In this document: piece by piece, positions 6,222 through 10,313 of the stretch
How the letters are laid out: the number at the start of each line of letters is the position of its first letter
Position numbering within the stretch: position 1 is the stretch's first letter
Source: CAZWDL01 sp964632995
Lineage (GTDB): Bacteria; Bacteroidota; Bacteroidia; Chitinophagales; Saprospiraceae
DNA: 10,313 bases
NCBI GenBank assembly: GCA_964632995.1
Contig: CAZWDL010000183.1
Location: 1 to 10,313, forward strand
Reading direction: 5' to 3'
Notes under the pieces: generated by a model
What the model saw: the letters and a program-made list of their open reading frames with translations, nothing else
Database searches by the model: none
What the model was told of the DNA's origin: nothing
Translations under genes and position numbers: made by a program

Positions 6222-6578
6222 ATGTTTTCTCTCAGCAGTTCACAGCGGTATTTCCTGTACACAGGCGTGGCGGACATGCGCAAGTCCTTCGACGGACTCA
6301 GCGGCCTGGTGCGCACCTATATGAAACAAGATCCTCTTTCGGGCGATGTCTACATTTTTGTCAATCGCCGGCGCAATCAGATTCGCTTGCTGGTGTGGGA
6401 CCGCTCGGGCTTTGCCTACTATGCCAAGCGTCTGGAAAAAGGCACCTTCGAGCTACCGGTCATCAAGGAGGGCGTTTTAAGCCACGCCGTTCGTTGGGAA
6501 GAGCTGGTCATGATGCTGGAAGGCGTGAGCCTACGCTCGATCCGGCGTCGAAAACGGTATTCCAGGACCGGCTCCTGA
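6222..6578 (+). CDS. tnpB: IS66 family accessory protein TnpB
   Basis: The 118-residue IS66 Orf2 protein (unrelated to the RNA-guided TnpB nuclease of IS200/IS605). It carries the family's highly conserved run VADMRKSFDGLSGLV (16-30), DPLSGDVYIFVNRRRNQIRLLVWD (37-60) and KRLEKGTFELP (69-79). Length is standard. It starts 2 bp after tnpA. The C-terminus is basic (SIRRRKRYSR). Its TGA is 109 bp before the preferred tnpC ATG, and a hairpin with a T-run lies in that gap. Confidence 0.92.
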   Translation: MFSLSSSQRYFLYTGVADMRKSFDGLSGLVRTYMKQDPLSGDVYIFVNRRRNQIRLLVWDRSGFAYYAKRLEKGTFELPVIKEGVLSHAVRWEELVMMLEGVSLRSIRRRKRYSRTGS

Positions 6579-6604
6579 AAAAATCTTTTTTAAGGGTGAG
6601 TTTT

Positions 6605-6626
6605 CCACCGATTTTGGTGGTTTTTT
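6605..6626 (+). terminator. Terminator-like hairpin between tnpB and tnpC
   Basis: Stem CCACC (6605-6609) / GGTGG (6616-6620), loop GATTTT, then six T (6621-6626). This is the textbook layout of an intrinsic terminator, though the 5-bp stem is short. It lies inside the transposase operon, after tnpB and before tnpC, so it may attenuate transposase expression. Confidence 0.45.
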
Positions 6627-6686
6627 GTGGATAAAAAGAGGTCCAAAAAGCCTGTAAATACAGGGGCAGCGTTGTATTTTGGCCTT

Positions 6687-8228
6687 ATGAATCAGCCACT
6701 GGAAAAACTCAGCCGCGAAGAGCTTTTAGCTCGGCACAAGCAACTGCAAAGCGCCCATGAGGCCACGCAGGAGCGCCTGGCGGTTTTGGAGCATCAGTTG
6801 GCTCAACTCCAGCGACTGGTCTTCGGCGCCAAGCGCGAACGCTTCATTGCTTCCGAAGCGGGAGTCAATCAACTCCAATTATTCCAGCAGCTGAGCGCCG
6901 CCGCCGAGCAGGCCAAACGGGAGAAGGTGGCCTACGAACGCCAGGTTCCCAAGCGAAAGCCGAAACGGCGACAGGAGTTCCCGGCTCATCTGCCACGCAA
7001 AGTGATCAAAATCCCACCTGAAGAAGGGGTAGAGGGCCTACGCCAGATTGGAGAAGAGATTACGGAGACACTGGATTATCAGGCCGCCAAGCTCGTCGTC
7101 ATTCAACGGGTTCGGCCCAAGTACGTCGATCCGACCAACGAGGATCGCGGCGTCATTGTAGCGCCGGCGCCCGAGCGCCCCTTCGCGCGCAGTATTGCCG
7201 AAGTAGGACTGGTTGTCCAGCTCATTATCGACAAGTACGTCGATCACCTGCCCCTGTATCGTCAGGCCAAGCGTTTTAAGCGCATGGGCATCCAATTGTC
7301 CGACTCGTTGTTGGGCGATCTCGTCAAACAGGCCTTCGTACTGCTCTTTCCCCTCTGGGAAAGCTTGCAGCGCCAGGTGTTAGCTAATGACTATCTGCAA
7401 GTTGATGAGACCCGAATTAAGGTACAAAAGGTAAAACCCGGCAAAACGCATGAGGGCTTCCTATGGGGATACCATGCTCCCTGTAAACGTCTGATGTTTT
7501 TTGAATACCTTCCCTCCAGAGAACGAGCCGGCCCGGCCAAGAAGCTCAAAGACTTCAAAGGGCATCTACAGACCGACGCCTGCATCGTCTATAATCCATT
7601 CGACCTGGTGGAAGCGATCACTTCGCTGGTTTGCTGGGCGCATGTGCGGCGCAAGTTCGACGAGGCCAAGTCCAATGATCCGGAGCTGGCAGCCGATGCC
7701 CTTGCTATGATCCAAAAGCTCTACCTGCTTGAACGGCAGATAGCAGCCCAGCCCGGCACGCCCGAATACTACGAGTTGCGCTATCAGCAACGGCAGCAAC
7801 TCGCCGTCTCCGTATTGGAGGATATCCATACCTGGCTGAAGGAGAAGAAGCAGAGCCGGGATGTCATTCCGCAGAGCCCTATCGGTAAAGCAATCAACTA
7901 TGCACTCAACCGATGGGACAAGCTGATGGTATATACTACCGACGGTCGACTTGAGATCGACAACAACCTGGTGGAAAACCTGATGCGCCCTGTCGCCTTA
8001 GGCCGCAAGAACTATCTCTTCGCCGGTTCGCACGACGGCGCCCGCTGGGCAATCCTATTCTACTCCCTGCTGGGCTCTTGCCAGCTGAACGATGTCAATC
8101 CCTTCGACTACCTCTACGACGTGCTCTGGCGCATCAATGACCATCCCGTCAACCGGCTCGACGAGCTGCTGCCCGATCGCTGGAAGCCGATCCGAAAGCC
8201 GCAGGATGACTGGAATACTCCCAGCTAA
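6687..8228 (+). CDS. tnpC: IS66 family transposase TnpC (DDE enzyme)
   Basis: The catalytic transposase, 513 residues from ATG 6687. An in-frame GTG at 6627 would add 20 residues, but it directly abuts the terminator-like hairpin and gives a non-family N-terminus. From ATG: a leucine-rich coiled coil (residues ~5-50) ending in LVFGAKRERF; a basic segment; then the RNase-H-like core with D240 in DYLQVDETRI, D297 in LQTDACIVYN, and E430 in IDNNLVENLMRPVALGRKNYLFAGS. The C-terminal IS66 tail (NPFDYLYDVLWRI...HPVNRLDELLPDRW) is present. The CxxC zinc-finger motif found before the core in many IS66 transposases is missing; the segment PRKVIKIPPEEGVEGLRQIGEE takes its place. No frameshift or stop, so the enzyme may be active. 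Confidence 0.93.
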   Translation: MNQPLEKLSREELLARHKQLQSAHEATQERLAVLEHQLAQLQRLVFGAKRERFIASEAGVNQLQLFQQLSAAAEQAKREKVAYERQVPKRKPKRRQEFPAHLPRKVIKIPPEEGVEGLRQIGEEITETLDYQAAKLVVIQRVRPKYVDPTNEDRGVIVAPAPERPFARSIAEVGLVVQLIIDKYVDHLPLYRQAKRFKRMGIQLSDSLLGDLVKQAFVLLFPLWESLQRQVLANDYLQVDETRIKVQKVKPGKTHEGFLWGYHAPCKRLMFFEYLPSRERAGPAKKLKDFKGHLQTDACIVYNPFDLVEAITSLVCWAHVRRKFDEAKSNDPELAADALAMIQKLYLLERQIAAQPGTPEYYELRYQQRQQLAVSVLEDIHTWLKEKKQSRDVIPQSPIGKAINYALNRWDKLMVYTTDGRLEIDNNLVENLMRPVALGRKNYLFAGSHDGARWAILFYSLLGSCQLNDVNPFDYLYDVLWRINDHPVNRLDELLPDRWKPIRKPQDDWNTPS

Positions 8229-8255
8229 GATACGGAGGGGTAAGGACTTTTGCTA

Positions 8256-8278
8256 GATGGGGTTGGCCGGATGCATAC
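8256..8278 (-). repeat. IS66 right terminal inverted repeat
   Basis: These 23 bp are the reverse complement of the left end with one inserted T (GGGGTTGG versus GGGGTGG). The base after the tip (8279) does not extend into a target duplication. The first IS copy of ATG at 8271 starts a short hydrophobic frame described separately. Confidence 0.85.
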
Positions 8279-8669
8279 GATTAACTTCAGTTTGTTCAAA
8301 TCATTAATTCTTGTGATCAGATTAATGATATTCATCTTTATATCATTTGCGCTCATCATTTATCCTTTTGTTTGACAAGTTCAGCCTTAGGTTCCATACT
8401 TGCCATTTCAATCTATCCGAAAATCTTTCTAAAGGTAAACATTATTGCTGATTTCTGGGTTCCTGGTGCTGATTCAAGTCTTTATATTCGCCTATTGGCT
8501 GAGCCGCTACTGTTTAACGACGGACGATCGATAACTGCCGGTTTTCTAGGTGTGCTTTTTCCTTTTATCCGGCCCCGACACTGCGTGTGCGGGGTAGACT
8601 GTTAAATCCCGCTTTTTGATTCAAAAAGAGGGATTCGCCTTGGCTAAAAGAAAAATCACTTGCCTACCC
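8279..8669. other. AT-rich gene-poor stretch right of the IS, short unsupported frames
   Basis: Nothing here is convincingly coding. A 34-codon frame starts at an ATG within the IS right end (8271-8375) and would give a very hydrophobic peptide (KSLILVIRLMIFIFISFALIIYPF), possibly the remnant of a membrane protein or only a chance product of AT-rich DNA. A second frame runs 8372-8605 from a TTG, with a translation I do not recognise. The stretch ends in two strong hairpins, listed separately. Confidence 0.45.
8573..8635. repeat. Two consecutive strong stem-loops
   Basis: The first stem is CCCCGACAC (8573-8581) with GTGT-G-CGGGG (8585-8594), one bulged G and a TGC loop. The second, 10 bp on, is AATCCCGCTTTTTGA (8605-8619) with TCAAAAAGAGGGATT (8621-8635), which pairs at 14 of 15 positions. 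No gene clearly ends here, so a bidirectional terminator, a repeat end or a structured RNA are all possible. Confidence 0.5.
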
Positions 8670-8876
8670 ATATCCTGCGGTCTGTGACCGCTTTCTTGAT
8701 TCGGGTAGAAATTTCTGGCGGCGTCCACCAGAATCAAAAATCCCCTTACCGAATCAAAATCAGACTGCTTGGTTTTGCTCTACCTCTTCACCACCCCCTT
8801 CATCTTCTCCAACCCCGCCTTCGCCACCGTCAGCGCATCCTGCGCCCAGTAATCATGGTTGAAGAGTTCCAGTGAG
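8670..8876. repeat. Direct repeat, copy 1 (about 205 bp)
   Basis: This segment matches 9691-9890 at roughly 80-85% by eye, with a few bases of net length difference. It covers the last ~30 codons of a sugar isomerase gene (minus strand) and about 110 bp of DNA downstream of it. Both copies keep a GCGGTC-TGT-GACCGC hairpin near their left end (here 8677-8691). This copy also has TTGATTCGG and CCGAATCAA as an inverted pair. Confidence 0.75.
8781..8875 (-). pseudogene. C-terminal remnant of a sugar phosphate isomerase/epimerase gene
   Basis: Read on the minus strand, these bases encode SLELFNHDYWAQDALTVAKAG followed by LEKMKGVVKR and a TAG stop. This matches the C-terminus of the isomerase at the right end of the window almost residue for residue (there ...SLELFNRDYWAQDALRVAKRGLERMKGVVK). 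The metal-binding Glu of SLELFN is kept, but homology stops abruptly at 8876, so the rest of the gene is gone. The remnant is diverged rather than identical, meaning an old duplication or the leftover of a second paralogous gene. Confidence 0.75.
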
Positions 8877-9058
8877 CAAAGCCGATCTGTAAATGAATTT
8901 TTCGGTTTTAAATCGTCTAACTGTATTTTGACAATACCTTATTCGACTGGTTTGCCTTTGGTGCTTTTCCTTTAGAGAATTGGTGGATGAGACCATCCGA
9001 ATAAGCAGGCGAAGAAAAACCTGAAAAAGTGCCAAAAATGTTATAAATTTATTGTGTT

Positions 9059-9154
9059 ATGACGGCTTCACTGAGAATACCGGTTTTGCTCGTTTTCTTG
9101 TGCGGGGTGTTATTTTTCACGCTTCACCGGGCTATTGAATCGACGCACCGTTGA
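9059..9154 (+). CDS. Possible 31-aa single-pass membrane peptide
   Basis: ATG at 9059 opens a 31-codon frame, MTASLRIPVLLVFLCGVLFF then a short polar tail, which looks like one membrane segment or a signal anchor. Its TGA (9152-9154) overlaps the TTG (9151-9153) that can start the next frame. Either it is a small membrane peptide coupled to that gene, or it is the N-terminal end of one protein split by a frameshift. An AT-rich stretch (TTATAAATTTATTG) precedes it and could contain a promoter. Too short to be sure. Confidence 0.35.
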   Translation: MTASLRIPVLLVFLCGVLFFTLHRAIESTHR

Positions 9155-9450
9155 CTTCGCCGGTTCACGGACTAGACAGGCCCGTGGTTGAATTCAACCC
9201 CCAGTGGAAAGATGTCGTCCTGCAGTTGTTGGAAAAAGTGCGAAACGGTATTCGGTTAAGTGAAACGGAATTGGCTATTCTTGCCCAAATGTATCGCTCG
9301 ACAAGGGATGGAGGCTATTCTGAGGACCTCGAACAAGCTGCCGAAGAACTCTTGACCCTTATAGAAATGATTTTCGACATTCACGACCAAATCATCCGCG
9401 ATGAAGGAGAACACCGGGGTGACCACGCCGAAAAACCGGACGGTCACTGA
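9151..9450 (+). CDS. Small acidic protein of unknown function (first of an overlapping pair)
   Basis: Up to 99 residues; no family recognised. Start is uncertain: TTG 9151, or GTG 9184 which gives 88 residues beginning at VVEFNPQWKDVV. The body is amphipathic and acidic (LQLLEKVRNGIRLSETELAI..., EDLEQAAEELLTLIEMIFDI), consistent with a helical soluble protein. The C-terminus is His/Asp/Glu-rich (EGEHRGDHAEKPDGH) and is encoded in the overlap with the next frame. It lies between the two direct repeats, facing the isomerase gene. Confidence 0.5.
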   Translation: MTSPVHGLDRPVVEFNPQWKDVVLQLLEKVRNGIRLSETELAILAQMYRSTRDGGYSEDLEQAAEELLTLIEMIFDIHDQIIRDEGEHRGDHAEKPDGH

Positions 9451-9622
9451 CATTTTTTTCGATTATTGGAAAGAACACATCTTTTCGCTGGAGGAGGAAT
9501 CCCGGCAGGTGGCCTTCGCCGGAGTATTGATGGAGGTCATCCAATCTCTTTATGGCATCGAAGCCATGTGGGAGCTTGGTGCGCGGATGGTGATGCACAG
9601 TGTAGAGGAAAGGGCAGCTTGA
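9401..9622 (+). CDS. Small protein of unknown function (second of an overlapping pair)
   Basis: A 73-residue protein from ATG 9401, overlapping the preceding frame by 50 bp in another frame. After a polar start (MKENTGVTTPKNRTVTD) it is mostly amphipathic helix, with IFFDYWKEHIFSLEEESRQV and VLMEVIQSLYGIEAMWELGARMVMHSVEERAA. I do not recognise it. The overlap and similar size of the two proteins recall toxin-antitoxin or two-peptide modules, but nothing in either sequence shows such a function. It ends 41 bp before the hairpin that precedes repeat copy 2. Confidence 0.5.
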   Translation: MKENTGVTTPKNRTVTDIFFDYWKEHIFSLEEESRQVAFAGVLMEVIQSLYGIEAMWELGARMVMHSVEERAA

Positions 9623-9662
9623 CAGCTTCATTAAAGAAGTAATCACCTTGCCCAGAGCACTG

Positions 9663-9690
9663 TTGGTCGAGCGTCTTCGACCTCGACCAA
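9663..9690. terminator. Hairpin between the small-ORF pair and repeat copy 2
   Basis: Perfect 9-bp arms TTGGTCGAG (9663-9671) and CTCGACCAA (9682-9690) with a 10-nt loop. It lies 41 bp downstream of the plus-strand pair and directly against the left edge of repeat copy 2. No T-run follows on the plus strand, so it may be a factor-assisted terminator or a repeat boundary structure. Confidence 0.4.
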
Positions 9691-9890
9691 ATATCCTGCG
9701 GTCTGTGACCGCTCCCTTGATTCGGATAGAAATTTCTGGCGACGTCCACCAAAATCAAAAATTTCATAACCGCATCAAAATCAAATTACTTGGGTTTTAC
9801 TTTACCACCCCCTTCATCCTCTCCAGCCCTCTCTTCGCCACCCTCAGCGCATCCTGCGCCCAGTAATCGCGATTGAACAGTTCCAGGGAG
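9691..9890. repeat. Direct repeat, copy 2
   Basis: The partner of 8670-8876, about 1.02 kb away in the same orientation. It includes the 3' end of the isomerase gene and ~106 bp past its stop. The GCGGTC-TGT-GACCGC hairpin (9698-9712) is conserved exactly. To the right, the isomerase gene continues, so this is likely the parental context. Confidence 0.75.
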
Positions 9891-10313
9891 AGGATGGTCG
9901 TGCCGCCGCCTTGTCTCAGGTCGTTGAGGATGGAGGGGATGGGTGCTACGCCGTCGCCGGGGTAGACGCGATCCTTGTCCTGAATGCTTTCGCGGGGCGG
10001 ATCGGCCGGGTAGTCGTTGAGGTGGAAGATCTCTACGGCCGGACCGCTGAGGAGTTTCAGCCCGTCGAAATCGGAGCCGCCTTTATAGAGGTGGTAGACG
10101 TCCGGCAGTATCCGGGTCTGCGGATGCCCGCATTCGGCGGCTACGTAGAAGACCTGGCTGAGGCGGTAGAGGTTTTTGGAAAAACCCCAGATCTCCAGTT
10201 GCGGGATTACGTCCATGGAGACGCCCAGTTCGACGAGGGCCCGGAATCGTTCGGCGGCGGCATCCAGGTCCAGGCCGGGGACGTCGGTGGCGCCGGCCGG
10301 CGGCGCGGCGAGG
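9797..10313 (-). CDS. Sugar phosphate isomerase/epimerase, xylose-isomerase-like TIM barrel (5'-partial)
   Basis: The C-terminal ~171 residues of an AP-endonuclease-2/xylose-isomerase-like TIM-barrel protein; such enzymes isomerise or epimerise sugars or inositol derivatives with a divalent metal. The frame is open to the window edge, and the internal Met at 10216 is not the start, because LDAAAERFRALVELGVS upstream of it is normal family sequence. Metal-site strands are visible in order: PQLEIWGF (Glu), ILPDVYHLYKGG (Asp and His), IFHLNDYPADPPRE (His, Asp), then RVYPGDGVAPIPSIL, and SLELFNRDYW (the C-terminal Glu). The full protein is usually 260-300 residues. The stop is TAA at 9797-9799. 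It is convergent with the small plus-strand ORFs, and its 3' end is duplicated ~1 kb away. The substrate is unknown. Confidence 0.88.
   Translation of the reverse strand, partial: LAAPPAGATDVPGLDLDAAAERFRALVELGVSMDVIPQLEIWGFSKNLYRLSQVFYVAAECGHPQTRILPDVYHLYKGGSDFDGLKLLSGPAVEIFHLNDYPADPPRESIQDKDRVYPGDGVAPIPSILNDLRQGGGTTILSLELFNRDYWAQDALRVAKRGLERMKGVVK

Larger units (their letters stand above)
5834..8278 (+). mobile_element. Complete IS66-family insertion sequence, 2445 bp
   Basis: The three IS66 genes tnpA, tnpB and tnpC lie in the standard order between inverted ends. The left end begins GTATGCATCCGGCC at 5834 and the right end closes GGCCGGATGCATAC at 8278, giving a GTA-type tip like that of most IS66 elements. 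Length is normal for the family. The 8 bases outside each end (TTTACCTT and GATTAACT) do not match, so the expected 8-bp target duplication is absent or eroded. All three genes look intact. The element sits ~105 bp upstream of the ATPase-antitoxin gene, pointing away from it. Confidence 0.9.

Noticed and set aside
8279..8605. Two plus-strand frames (8271-8375 hydrophobic; 8372-8605)
   Set aside because: AT-rich DNA, start codons inside the IS end or TTG only, no family resemblance; noted only as region content.
8853..9035. 60-codon minus-strand frame crossing the repeat copy 1 boundary
   Set aside because: It is in a different frame from the isomerase remnant, spans the breakpoint and has no recognisable content.
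8670..9890. Integron attC sites flanking a gene cassette
   Set aside because: The repeats are ~200 bp, include coding DNA, and lack the conserved attC core ends; no integrase gene is in the window.
1..10313. CRISPR array, tRNA or rRNA genes
   Set aside because: No regularly spaced short repeats, cloverleaf arms with a CCA-proximal pattern or rRNA-like segments were seen on either strand.

Overview
The window most likely comes from a member of the Bacteroidota, perhaps a Saprospiria-like marine or wastewater lineage. The phylum is inferred from three things: start codons without Shine-Dalgarno sequences, an AbiEii toxin preceded by an antitoxin domain of a type I associate with Bacteroidota, and a PaoB-like molybdenum-enzyme operon with a small Cys-rich downstream gene. 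The exact lineage cannot be read from the sequence.

Layout. (1) 1-2605, plus strand, GC-rich: the end of an operon for a xanthine dehydrogenase/aldehyde oxidoreductase-type enzyme. It holds the molybdopterin-binding large subunit (5' end outside the window), the FAD-binding subunit with a PaoB-like four-cysteine cluster loop, and a 79-aa Cys-containing protein of unknown function. A terminator-like hairpin follows. (2) 2690-3040: intergenic DNA with two prominent palindromic repeat elements. (3) 3045-3296, minus: an 83-aa unknown protein with a suspiciously coding-like upstream frame. (4) 3565-5729, minus, visibly more AT-rich: a compact defence or toxin-antitoxin module. An AAA15/21-type ATPase is fused at its C-terminus to an antitoxin-like (DUF6922-like) domain, and the gene overlaps an AbiEii nucleotidyltransferase toxin by 46 bp. 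A 10-bp-arm palindrome sits just upstream of the ATPase start. (5) 5834-8278: a complete IS66-family insertion sequence (tnpA, tnpB, tnpC) with 22/23-bp terminal inverted repeats and no visible 8-bp target duplication. (6) 8279-9690: a gene-poor stretch with strong hairpins, a C-terminal remnant of a sugar isomerase/epimerase gene, and a small cluster of overlapping unknown ORFs. (7) 9797-10313, minus: the 3' part of a sugar phosphate isomerase/epimerase (TIM barrel) gene. Its last ~30 codons plus ~110 bp of downstream DNA are duplicated at 8670-8876, so the small ORF cluster lies between two direct repeats.

How the parts work together. The Mo-enzyme subunits should form one complex in which electrons pass from the Mo centre through FeS clusters to FAD. 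The most interesting system is the ATPase-antitoxin fusion with the AbiEii toxin. In PARIS-type defence an AAA15/21 ATPase holds and releases a toxic effector. Here the same kind of ATPase is covalently joined to what looks like the antitoxin of a type IV-like pair, which suggests (as inference) a sensor-gated nucleotidyltransferase toxin. The IS66 copy just upstream, the composition change and the nearby duplications mark 2.6-9.8 kb as an accessory region between two metabolic loci.
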